A DNA stretch of 64,000 nt, taken from contig JACVTC010000006.1 of the NCBI GenBank assembly GCA_016946835.1, positions 1,269,501 through 1,333,500 of the forward strand, read 5' to 3'. Every line of letters begins with the position of its first letter. The first letter of the stretch is position 1. Source of the DNA: Neocallimastix lanati (nom. inval.). Taxonomy: Eukaryota; Neocallimastigomycota; Neocallimastigomycetes; Neocallimastigales; Neocallimastigaceae. The notes beneath the pieces were generated by a model, which had not been told where the DNA came from, searched no databases, and saw nothing but the letters and a program-made list of their open reading frames with translations. The translations under genes and the position numbers were made by a program. Of this stretch, positions 13,178 through 24,250 are shown piece after piece.

Positions 13178-13180
<3 letters not shown>
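9771..13180 (-). mobile_element. LINE B: 5'-truncated LINE with intact RT frame
   Basis: On the minus strand the copy starts abruptly at 13180, directly after the 40-nt poly(A) of LINE A. It ends with AATAAAGTTTTGGAAG and a 24-nt poly(A) tail (T-run 9771-9794). Its 3' UTR and coding 3' end match LINE C closely. The 5' truncation falls inside the endonuclease domain. Confidence 0.9.
9944..13178 (-). CDS. LINE B ORF2 fragment: partial endonuclease, complete reverse transcriptase
   Basis: The frame starts within the APE endonuclease (SSCIDHV, then GISDHKPI, the last catalytic His block). It continues through NNKAPGPDGIPIEFY, the RT core (AFLDLKKAYDSVP, GVRQGCPLSPILFN, FADDVVLIAP) and a Cys/His cluster (CPKYCPCC...HWIFKC) to the SKSVDVVLIRH block, without a stop. 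The frame is accidentally open upstream through the LINE A poly(A) tail (poly-Lys) to an ATG at 13372 in the LINE A 3' UTR; this is not a native start. Without full endonuclease it should be non-autonomous, although the RT looks intact. Confidence 0.87.
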
Positions 13181-13223
<43 letters not shown>

Positions 13224-16200
13224 GGCAGCAAACTTGTTTCATCTTTATTAATTAAATATTTGATAAAATACATGTAATAAAATAATAAAAAAGAAAAAAA
13301 AGATAAAAAAATAAACAAAAAATAAAACACAAAATAAAAATAAAATAATGGTATAATATATTCTAGTTTCATTTAATTAATATTTGTAAGACTTCACAAG
13401 GGCATTATTATACTGAAGTATAATAATTAACTTTGACTTCGCAATGTTAATCATAATTTTAAGATACAAAATTATGATCTTCATTGGTTGCGCTAGCCCT
13501 GCTGGCCTGTCTTACTGTTTCTTCAGCATTGACGCTCTTGGTAGTAGTAGTACGATTCGATTTGAACCTATTGAACAAAGACCATTGCTGGCCAATAGCA
13601 ATAGGTATAATCGATTGGAGAAGTGCCGCAGTAACCACTAAGAACGGAGTATCAGAATAAGCACCTGATTTCATCTGGCACTTAAATAGATCCTTCCATT
13701 CCCTTGTACTGTTATTAATACTTCGACCTCCAAGAAGGAAATTAAACACTTTTTCACACACACTAGAATCAATATACACATTATTTTCAATACTATTACT
13801 AACATTACTAAAAATACTATTACTAATATTATTATTACTATTATAACTATTACTATTATTACTATTACTATTATCATTATTACTATTAACAATATCATTT
13901 GTTAGGTTGCCACGGTAAAAAGCATTATATAAAAATAAAATTTTATCATTAACTTTACTACGAGTATGATTGAAAAAGGGACAATCAATTAACCAATGAC
14001 TTATCCATTGTTTATTACTTTTACAACAGGGACAAAAATTAGGACACATTTGGTCCACTATTTTTGCAGCTTTAGCAATTCTAGCATCTAATCTATATCC
14101 GCTTCGTGCTCTCAATAGCCAATAGAAACCATATGAAAGATCAGGATAGTCATAACAAAGTTTTATAAATTTTGATGTTTCTTCGAATTTGTTTTTGTCA
14201 TAAAACTCAGCTTTAATAGAATTGATTTTCATATCTCTTTTCCAATAAAAATCCTTGATTTTATTATCGTTATTACCTCTTTTCTCTAGTTTACGTTTAA
14301 GAGTTCTACTTTCTTTTGTCCATGTATATTTTCTAGATTTTGGAATATTATTAACTAAATAGGAAATAATACAATTTGAATTTTTCCATTTATCAAAACA
14401 TTTGACCTGAGACAAAGCACACTTAGCTGACAATGGAGGAATATGTAAATCTTTTGAAATAGAATATACATTAATAAATGATTTGGCTTTTTGTATACCT
14501 GCAATCCATCTTAATCCTTTATTAATTAATTTCTGAGTATTATTTGTTCTCGTTTTATTCGAACCAAGTAAAGGTGCAAAGTAAGAGACTTTACTAAGTA
14601 CATAAGAGTTAATTATAATCTTCTTAAATGGAATAGGAATTTTGGAATTTGAAAGAAATTTACTAACAGAAAAGAGAGCTTTAGTTACTTTAGAGTTAAG
14701 TAATTTAATAATAGGTTTCAACGATAAGCTTTTATCAAATGGTATACCTAAATAGGTATAACATTTAGTTATTGGAATTGGTTGACCAGCAAGATAAAAA
14801 GTAGGATCTCTTTTATTTTGAAAAAGAGGTGTGTCTGGTCGAATCACCATCGTTGCACACTTATTAATTCCAAAATTCATCATATTAAATTTAGCCCATT
14901 CATTTACCTTCTTAAGCATTTTTTTCAACTTAGTTCTTGACGGTGCGCATAAAACAATATCATCTGCAAAGAGTCCACCACAACATCTAGATTCGCCTAA
15001 AGGAATTCCAAGTTCTGAAACATCATTAAAAATGTCATTAATAAAAAGATTGAAAAGAATTGGTGATAGTGGACAACCTTGTCTAACTCCTTTCATAATA
15101 TTAAAAGATTCCGAATATTGATCATCAATTTTAACACTAGCTTTGGATGTCAAATATAGATTTTTTATAAATTGATAACATTTACCTCTAATACCTAAAG
15201 CATCTAATTTATATAAAATATTACCTATTGGAACAGAATCATATGCCTTTTTTAAATCTAGAAAAGCTAGGTAAGTTTCTTTATTATCATTTTTACGCCT
15301 TTGACAAATTTCTCGAATTGAAATAAATAAACTAACACATTCTTCTTTAGTACGAAATCCAAATTGCTCTGGCCTAATAAAATTATTTTTAAGTCCATAT
15401 TCTGAAATTCTTTTGGAGACTATTTTCGAAATGAGTTTAATACCATTGTTAATCAGAGAGATACCTCGATAATTGTCACAATCAGATAGATCATCTCCTT
15501 TTTTAGGAATAGATATAATACTTGCTTCATTCCATGAGCTAGGAAATTCTCCATTCCAAATTCTTGAGTATATCTTCTGTAAACAATTTAAACCAGAAGA
15601 AGAATTATTTACTGAATTTTCGTCATCCGGAGGAATTAAAGCTTTATAAAATTCAATAGGAATTCCATCCGGGCCTGAAGCTTTAAAATTTGGAGTAGCC
15701 AAAATTGCTTCTCTAATTTCTTCTATACTGATGTCTTGATTTATATCCCATTCATTGTGTCTCGTATACCTAATTGTTCCATTGGAAAATTTATTATACC
15801 ATTCGATTAATGCACTATTGATATCAGAATGGCTTGAAGCAAGTTTTTTATAGTGATTGTGCCATACTTCTAACTGTTCTTTAGTAGAAGTAGCTAGTTT
15901 ACCATTTTTGTCTTTTACTGGAGAATTTGACATATTTTTAAATTTATCTACTTTTGCTGTTGTTTTAAGCCATTTCCAAGCTTTTTTAGGGTTATGAGAT
16001 TTCATATATTCACATCCTGTATTAATCCAATGTTGGTATTCAGTTTTCCTATAAATATTACACATATGATGAATAATTTTGCACATTCTATTATATTTAT
16101 CAATTAATTCTTCAAATTCATCTAAATTATGATAAGAACCTCTTCTTTTAATGGATTTATATAATTTCATTTTGAGTTTTTGCAAATTAAATATTTTCTG

Positions 16201-17591
16201 CGACATATGAAAAAAAGATTTTCGAACTTCTGAAATTGACGTGATATTAAGTTCCTTAGCAATATTGAATGAAGTTGAAATAAATTTCTTTGAAATATCA
16301 TCAATACTAATATTAGGATCTGGAATCACTTCCTCTAATACACTAAAATAGTTGTTGTCAAAAATTGATTCTTTTTCATTTATACATTTTAATCTATCCC
16401 ATTTAACTGTCTTTTTAGGCAGAGAGAAAGAATTATCTGAATTAACTGATGAAAAACATTTACCTTTTATTAATAAAGGTTTATGATCCGAAATGGGGGG
16501 AAAGTCAATAAAAGTACCATATGAAAGTAAATCTAACATATGATCATTGACAATCGCATGATCTATATCAGATTCTCTATTACCTCTACTCCATGAAATT
16601 GGGGAGCCCCATAAGGGAAGAATTTTCCAATTACTAAATTTAGAGAGCAAATTACTTAATTTCTCAGTAGGTAAATTAAAATCACCAACCAACATTGAAG
16701 GATGAGAAGAGTGACTATTTAACCAAGACAATATTTCAATTCTAGCAGCTCTAGCATGAAGGCTATGGCCACTATGAGGTACGTACACATTACCAATAGA
16801 ACATTTAGTGAAATTCCAAAAATTATAAGTATACAAGGAAATAATATACTCATAAGTGTTGTTTTCAAGAGAGGCTTGACAAGAATTATGAAACCCAATA
16901 TAAAGACCTCTTTTACCGGGAATTTCATTATTAGCTTTTTTGAAGAAATGTTTGTAGTTTTTTAATGATACTCGACATGGATATTTACTGCTAGAACCTG
17001 AACCATTTCCTGTTTCCTGAAAGCATAAGAAAAGTGGTTTGTACATTGAAATAAAGAATTCAACACTGTCTTTTTTATCAAAGTTCCATCCATTAGTATT
17101 CCAACTGACACATAGAGAAAATTCTTTAACTGTATTATTATTAATATGAGTGTTATTAATATTATTGGAATTATTATAATTGATTGAACTGAAATTTGAA
17201 TTTGAATCTGAGCTTGAAACTGAATTTAAACATAAATTTGAAATTGAACTTGAACTTGTACTTGAACTTGAACTTGAACTTGAACTTGTACTTGAACTTG
17301 TACTTGAACTTGAACTTGAAATTGTACTTGAACTTGGACTTGAACTTGAACTTGAACCTGTACTTGAACTTGTACTTAAACTTGTACTTGAACTTGAACT
17401 TGAGCTTGTACTTGAACTTGTACTTGAACTTGAACTTGAGCTTGTACTTGAACTTGAACATGAATCTGTATTTGAACTTGAATTTGAATTTTGACTTGAA
17501 TCTGCATTTGAATTTGAAGTAGTGAATAAGTTGATATTATAAGATGAATTCACTTTTTCTGATAAGGCAAAATGTTTCCTTTTGAGTGAAG

Positions 17592-17593
<2 letters not shown>
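13181..17593 (-). mobile_element. LINE A: near-full-length APE-type LINE
   Basis: The minus-strand copy begins at about 17593, abutting the 30-nt poly(A) tail of LINE C. It ends in a 40-nt poly(A) tail (T-run 13181-13220) after AATAAAGATGAAAC. LINE B is inserted in that tail. It is the same family as LINE D. No in-element start codon precedes the endonuclease, so a 5' truncation is likely. Confidence 0.9.
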
Positions 17594-17626
<33 letters not shown>

Positions 17627-17649
17627 CAGGGAAGAGAATACACTTCCAA
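13459..17649 (-). CDS. LINE A ORF2: APE endonuclease + reverse transcriptase, uninterrupted
   Basis: The 1396-codon open frame contains a Ser/Thr-rich N-terminal tract (roughly residues 50-150), then all main APE endonuclease blocks: SWNTNGW, CFQETG (catalytic Glu), VGDFN, SDIDHA and ISDHKP. RT follows with KASGPDGIPIEFY, AFLDLKKAYDSVP, GVRQGCPLSPILFN and FADD. A Cys/His cluster (CPNFCPCC...HWLIDC) and a TTKSVNAEETVRQ block end the protein. The first about 18 codons, including the ATG at 17649 and a run of Lys codons, come from LINE C's 3' end and poly(A) tail, so the annotated start is chimeric. Function in target-primed reverse transcription is inferred from family knowledge. The clade is unassigned; no RNase H domain was recognised. 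Confidence 0.88.
17190..17520 (-). repeat. Hexanucleotide-like coding repeat (Ser/Thr tract)
   Basis: On the plus strand the units are CTTGAA and CTTGTA, repeated about 50 times with substitutions. On the minus strand they encode the Ser/Thr-rich tract of LINE A. Long open frames in all other phases here are by-products of the repeat. Confidence 0.85.
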
Positions 17650-18711
17650 AAACTTTATTAAATTTTATTTTAAAAAATACATATAGGTGAAAAGTACATT
17701 AGAAATTAAAAATAAAAAATTAAAAATAAAAAATAAAAAATAAAAAAGCTCGAAAATACTATGTATTTCGGCAAGTTGTACTATGCGGGAATTTTACCCT
17801 TCCTATCAAATAAAAAAGAAATAAAATTTAGAAGTAACATCCTTAAAATATATAGTGTGGTGTCCACTAAACTCTCCCCGGATTCATCATTTATTGAGCT
17901 ACTAGGGCGAGAATCACCCTTCGTAGTAATAGATGATAATCCTGTATTTTCATTATGCCTTATCAGTACGACGTCGACGCTCTTGGTTAAGTTTGATATT
18001 TTGCAATACCTATCAAATAATAGCTCAAACGAACTACTTATGATAGGTATTGCATTTGTTAAGAATTCCGCCAAGCCCACAATTTTTGGAACAGGTGACT
18101 CAGATGAACCTTTGAAAAGTAGTTCATTTAAATGTCTCTGTTCCCCACTATCGAAATGTAGTTCATTTAAAACTAAAGTCCCACCAAGAAGGAACAAGTA
18201 TATATAATGATTGATATAATCTTCAAAATCAGAAATAGAGTCATAGGAAGAAAGAGGATTAAACGCTCTAGTCTTCCTAATGAATAAAACATAGAGATCA
18301 TCGATGAAATTTAAAGAATTCCATCTAAAAGATGCAAGAGCATCGCATTTAAAAATCCAATGTTCAAAAGATTGATTACCTTCACCACAACATGGGCAAG
18401 ACTTTGGACAATCTTCTGAAACTCTACCCATTCTAATAGCAATAGTAGTATTGTATTTATAACCACAGCGTAAACGTATAATCCACGAAAATCCTAAGTT
18501 GAATTGGGGATATTTTAAGCTAAGCATTATTATAGCTTTATTGTTTGAGAACTTGTTACTATCGTAGTTTTGACCTTTAATACCTTGAAATCTGGAAACT
18601 GATTTCCAGTAACGTTCTATAATATCGTCATATTTTACACATTTATATTTTTTGATTTTTTTATATAGTGTTCTAGATTCTTTAGTCCAGGAATAATAAG
18701 GCATTTTGGGA
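17594..18711 (-). mobile_element. LINE C: strongly 5'-truncated LINE, family B
   Basis: The minus-strand copy ends in a 30-nt poly(A) tail (T-run 17594-17623) with the same 3' terminus as LINE B. Homology to B begins at about 18711, inside the coding region. LINE A is inserted in its tail. Confidence 0.88.
17781..18711 (-). CDS. LINE C ORF2 C-terminal fragment
   Basis: About 310 residues homologous to the end of LINE B, from KIPKMPYYSWTKESRTLYKK through the Cys/His cluster (CPKSCPCC...HWIFKC) to the TKSVDVVLIRH block and the normal stop. The frame is open further up to 18797, but that part is unrelated junction sequence. There is no RT catalytic core, so no enzymatic function is expected. 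Confidence 0.82.
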
Positions 18712-18965
18712 ATTTTTGAGTGAAGAAAAACTGTATTTATGATTCCTTTTGCTACAATTAATAACGTTAATTGAAGCACGTTTGAAACTATTAACAATAC
18801 AATCAGTAATAGATGTTAATTCTTCTTCATTACCTACTATTTTAATTTTAAAGAATGCATCATTAAAAGAAAGATCACCACAACAATACTATTTTCACAC
18901 ACACTAGAATCAACATACACATTACAAAAAATAAAAATATCATTCTTTCAGTAAATAATTGCACC
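18712..18965 (-). other. Scrambled LINE-derived debris
   Basis: Unspliced short pieces, not a gene. TTTTCACACACACTAGAATCA near 18889-18912 matches LINE A/D coding sequence (compare 3277-3297), while the sequence next to LINE C does not match LINE B at that position. It looks like a mosaic left by truncation or template switching. Confidence 0.55.
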
Positions 18966-19754
18966 TTTAAATCCTTTTTTTTTTTTTTTTTTTTTTTCAA
19001 AAAAATATAATTTTATTTTTTTTTTTTTTTTTTTTTTTTATTATTATTATTTTATATTATATTATTTATTTATTATTTTAATTCTTTCATTTTAAATTTA
19101 TCTTTATATTATTGATATAGTTTAAAAATAAAAGAAGTAAAAATTAATAAAATTTTTTTATTTTAAAATATTAAAATAAAATATTAAATATTATAATATT
19201 TATTTACTATAAAAAAAGATTATTTTAAATAGTCTTAGATAAAAAAAAAATTATTACAATAAATAAAAAAGAAAAAAAAATTAAAAAAAAAAAAAAATAA
19301 AATAACTTTTTTTTTTTTGTTGTTGTTGATTAATTCTTATATAAAAATAGACAATTACTTGTCTATTTTTATAAAAATCAATTTCCCAATTAAAAAAAAA
19401 AAAAAAATTACACTTTTTTACTTTTTTTTTTTTTGTTTTTTTTTTTCTTTTTTTTTTTTTTTTGTTTTTTTTGTTTTTTTTTTAAATACAATTAATTATA
19501 TTTAACATAAAATAAAGGTATAAATAATGTATTCTTGTTTAAATTTTGTCCCGATACAAAACTAATTAATTTTTAAAATTTTAATTAATCTTCGAAATTT
19601 TTGTTATAAATTAATGGTTATTAATAAATAATTATTATTTTTTTAACTATTTATATTATTATATATATATTAGTTTTTTTTTTTTTTAGATAATATTAAT
19701 GTTACTTCAAATAATTTAATTTTTTTATTTGTTCTTTAGAAATTAAAAGTCAGC
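18966..19754. other. Low-complexity T-rich spacer with a perfect inverted repeat
   Basis: The stretch holds long T and A runs and no gene. A 15-bp perfect inverted repeat with a 4-nt TTAC loop occupies 19340-19373 (arms TATAAAAATAGACAA and its complement). Downstream of the minus-strand gene's stop, an AATAAA appears on the minus strand near 19724-19730 as a possible polyadenylation signal. Confidence 0.6.
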
Positions 19755-20834
19755 TTATTCATTCTTCTTTTCATCTTCTGGCTTAACTTCAGCTTCATTC
19801 TTTTCTGGTTCTTCTGGCTTAACATCTTCTGGCTTAACATCTTCTGGTTTATCATCTTCTTTTTTAGCATCTTCTTTCTTAGCTTCACTCTTTTCCTTAC
19901 GCTTTTCAACAAAGTTCTTAACAGTAGTAACGGACTTATCGTAACCAGTCTTACTGTAATCAATAGCATTGGCGTAAGTCTTCTTAACAAGTTCAACATA
20001 ATCCTTAGAAGATTCAGTTAATGAAGAAACGACCTTATCAACAGTAATACCACTAGCAGCACCTTCAGCTCTGTCCTTAGCACTACCTCTTAACTTCTTA
20101 ACAGTTAAAACGATGATAGTGACAACAGAAACAATAGCGAAGACCTTAAATAAGAAGAAGGAAGCAGTGATAAGGAAGGAAACAAGAGCAATAGCTATTT
20201 TTATATTTTAAAAATATGAAAATAATAAGTTTAACATATTGATATCATTTATTTAATTTATATAAACTATTTTCTCTTTCTTTATATGAATAAAATAATA
20301 AACACTATTTATCTTATATTATCCCTAAATATTTTCAATTTTACTTCTATCTATGTTGCTATCAATACTTTTATATTATTGTTTGTTATATCCCATATTT
20401 ATATTTATATTTTATAGATATATATATTTAATAATAATTTTTATATATTTACTTAAAGTAATTAAAATCCATGGAACAAGAATTGGAGATAAGATAATGA
20501 ATATAACTAATAAGAAGAATAATGGAATAGCGAAAATAGCAGCTAAAAGACCAAGAACTGGAGCAGTTAAAACGAAAGATAAAAACTTTTGAACGAAAGT
20601 TTGAAGATATTGAAGACCAACCTTTAAATAGTTGACACTCTTGTCAGCAACAGACTTAACCTTGGTTTCATCAACTTTTCCACCAAAAGTTAAGTTTAAT
20701 CCATTGATTTTTTCATTTAAAGCATCTAACTTGCTAGATAACTTTACATTAATATCTCTAGTTTTTTCATTAACAACATCGTTAACATGGTTAAGCTTTA
20801 ATTTTTCACTAACAGTTCTGTTTAAATTTTCCAT
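19755..20834 (-). CDS. Two-exon gene: oleosin-like hydrophobic-hairpin protein (273 aa)
   Basis: Exon 1 is 20834-20453 and exon 2 is 20194-19755. The 258-nt intron has GT at 20452-20451 and AG at 20196-20195 (phase 1), giving an 822-nt frame. Residues 1-80 are polar and helix-prone. Residues about 84-159 form one roughly 75-residue hydrophobic stretch. Near its centre is SPILVP (116-121), with another Pro at 104. This matches the SPxxxP half of the plant oleosin proline knot (Px5SPx3P) and the usual length of the oleosin hairpin; the first Pro of the knot is not at the canonical spacing. The C-terminus (about 160-273) is Lys/Glu-rich with KPEDV repeats. Lipid-droplet or ER membrane association is inference. 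A reticulon-like or unrelated membrane protein is the alternative. Intron placement rests on splice signals and continuous coding character. Confidence 0.75.
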
Positions 20835-22949
20835 TTTGTTTTTATTTTTTAGTATTTATAATTTTAAAATGTTTTTTTAAAAAAAATTAAATTATTTTAT
20901 TGTTGTATATTTATTTTATTTATTTGTAAACTTTTTTTTATAAGTTTTATATATAATTGTCGTTAATATATATGTTATATATATACAAGTTTTTATTTAT
21001 TATTACTTTTAATTAATATAAAAAATATATATATTTTTTTAAAAATATATAAAAAAAATTGTAAAAATTGAAGTAAAAAAAAAAATTATTAAAGAAAAAA
21101 GAGACTTATAAGTCAATTTATATTCTTTTTTTTTTTTTTTTTTTATTCTATATATACAATTGATTACATAAATATAAATATATAAATATAAATAAATATA
21201 TAAATATATAAATAAATATAAATTATAAATATATAAATAAATATAAATAAATATAAATTATAAATATATAAATAAATATATAAATATAAATTATAAATAT
21301 AAACAAATAGATATAAATATATAAATATAAATAAATAGATATTTTTTTTTCTTTTATTCTTTTTACTTTTTTTTTTTTTTTTTCTTTTTTAATTTTTTTC
21401 TTTTTTAATTTTTATCAAAATTAAAAAAAAAATTTTTTTTTTGATAATTAATATACAGAAATTTTTATTTATTTGTTTATATATTTATTCAATTGAATTC
21501 TATTTAAATTGATTTATATTCTTATTTATTGATATCATATATTTTTATATATTAGATATAATATTGGTGGAATATATTATATAAATAAATAAATAAATAA
21601 AATATATAAATGGATGAAAATATAATAAATAAATAAATATGTATATAATTTTTTTTACCTTTTTTTCAAATTAAGAAATAGCAATCATTTGAATTAATCA
21701 TAATATTATTGATAATATACGGATAATATACGAAATATATTTAATTTGAATATATTTATATATATTTAAATTTATGATATGGTATAAAAAAGTTTATATA
21801 TAAAATAAAATAATAAAAAAACTCAATAGATTATAATACATTAATAATATATGTACCAATGTATTCATTAATATATGTAATCATAAATAAATAGAAATAT
21901 TAAAAATAAATTTTTGTTGAAAAATCGATGCTCAACATAGATTCAGCCAATAGAATTTTTTGTTACTTCTACCAAATTAGAATTAATTAGTATGAAAGAA
22001 ATAAAAAATTTTTATTATAAAATGTACATAAAATGGATGGCTAATCTGTACTATTTATTTAAAATATTAATATTCATTTATTGATATTTATTAATCTTTC
22101 ATTAGTAATTTATTTATTTTATTTTATTCATTTATTTAAGTATAATCGATAAAAAAAATAAAACTTTTTTTTTTTTTTTTTTTAATTTTACCATATTCCA
22201 TATCAAAAAAATAAAAGACACGATAATCTTATTTATTAAAGAATTAATAATAATTAATAAAGAATTGATAATAATTAATAAAGAAGTAATAATAATTAAT
22301 AAAGAAGTAATAATAATTATTAAAGTATGAATAATAATTATTCAATATTTTAGATTCTATAGTCGATTCTTTATAGTCATTATTTGTTATTCATTATTTG
22401 TTACTCATCATTTTTAATTATTCATTATCTTGCAACTCAACTTATTTTTTTGTATTTTAGTAAAGAGTATGAACTATTAATATTTATTAGAGTTTGGAGT
22501 TTGGATTAAACAATAATAGTTTATCATTTACTTAAATAATATTTATTCATTCATTTATTAATTATTATATTGAATAATGGAATAAAGAAATAATAAATAA
22601 TAATAAATAATATTGAATATTAAATAATATTATTTATTTATTTATTTATTTATTTATTATTTATTTATTTATTTATTTATATAAATGGATAGAAAGATAG
22701 TTTAAGTGGATGAAATAAAAAAAAAAAAAAAAAAAAAAAGAGAGAGGCAAATAATAATAAAAATATATATAAATTATTAATTTATAAATAAAATTTAGTA
22801 GTAAGAAAAGCCTTTAGAATTACAAATAATAAATAATTAAAAAAAAATTAACCATTCTAACCAATACAGAAGATGCATCTAAAATTAAAATGATTAATAA
22901 TGATTACTAATAATAAATAATACTAACCATAATAGACAATAGATAATAG
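20835..22949. other. AT-rich intergenic DNA
   Basis: No gene is recognised. It includes an AAATAT-type imperfect tandem tract at about 21175-21340, long T-runs, ATTTATTT runs near 22625-22685 and a 24-nt A-run near 22716-22739. A slightly more complex segment at about 21915-22060 shows a short TGTTGA...TCAACA inverted repeat but no coding signal. Confidence 0.6.
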
Positions 22950-23657
22950 ATATTGGAATAATGGAATAATAAATAATAAATAATAAAAAGAATTAAAAGA
23001 GTATTTATTAATAAATAATAAATAATAAATAATAAATAATAAATAATAAATAATAAATAATAAATAATAAATAATAAAAAGAGTATTTATTAATAAATAA
23101 TAAATAATAAATAATAAATGATAAATAATAAAAAGAGTATTTATTAATAAATAATAAATAATAAATAATAAATAATAAATAATAGAATAATATATTTAAT
23201 TAAATAATAATAAAAAAAATAAACTTGAATATTATTTATAATTAAAGAAATATAGCATAAATACTAAAATACTCATAATTAATATAATAAATAATAACTG
23301 AATGAAATATATAACAACTTTAATAATAATTATGTTAATGAATTAATATAGAATCACTTAGAATAGTATAGGATAATTATAATAATAATTAAATAGTATA
23401 TGAATAGTAAATGATAGCAATTAATAATAATTAATAATCATTAAATAATTTAAAGTTAAAAAACAATTAATAAAATCAATTCATCCATGCTTTCTGTAGA
23501 CTGTTACAGAATGTGAAGTGAAGGAATGTAAAGAAGAAATAATTTAAAAAAAAAAAAAAATTAAAAATATAAAGATGCATTTAAATATAAAGAATATATT
23601 AAAGAAATAAAAATAAAAAGTACTTAAAGAAATAAAGTTAAATAAATAATTGAATAA

Positions 23658-23702
<45 letters not shown>

Positions 23703-24250
23703 TTAATAGTAATATTTAGTTGTCTCTCTCATGTGTTATTTGAATTATTAAAAAAAATTAAAAAGTAACAAAGAAAAAATATTAAGTAATAAAAAAAATA
23801 AAATACAATAAAATAAATAAATAATTAAATAAAAAGAAGGTCGAATAAATGTATAGAAATAAAATAAAAGTACGATACTATTAATAAAATAATAATAGGT
23901 GGGCTAATAATAATAATAATAATTAAAAATAACTTATTTATTATTTATTATTTATTATTTATTATTTATTATTTATTATTTATTATTTATTATTTATTAT
24001 TTATTATTTATTATTTAATTATTATTTATTAATAAACACTCTTTTTATTATTTATTATTTATTAGTAAATACTCTTTTTATTATTTATTATTTATTATTT
24101 ATTTATTATTCAATTATTTATTATTTATTATTTATTATTTATTATTCAATTATTTAATTATTTATTTATTTATTTATTTATTATTTATTATTCCATTATT
24201 TATTATTAATAATAAATACTCTTCTTATTATTTTTATTATTTATTACTCT
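22950..24250. repeat. Large inverted-repeat array of AATAAT tandem repeats with a punctuating motif
   Basis: The left arm (about 22950-23190) has blocks of (AATAAAT)n punctuated by AAAAAGAGTATTTATTAAT. The right arm (about 23938-24250) holds the reverse complement, with ACTCTTTTTATTATTTATT punctuating (TTATTTA)n blocks. AATAATGGAATAATAAATAAT also occurs in both arms in opposite orientation. Between the arms are an (AAT)n microsatellite (about 23660-23702) and AT-rich DNA without a gene. The function is unknown. Confidence 0.65.

Noticed and set aside
17174-17522. Several overlapping open frames of about 70-110 codons on both strands
   Set aside because: By-products of the hexanucleotide array; only the minus-strand Ser/Thr frame continues into endonuclease.
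20412-20452. Unspliced 140-residue version of the oleosin-like protein
   Set aside because: The tail KYIKIIIKYIYL is AT-rich intron translation. A GT/AG intron restores a long coding frame with a matching hydrophobic continuation.
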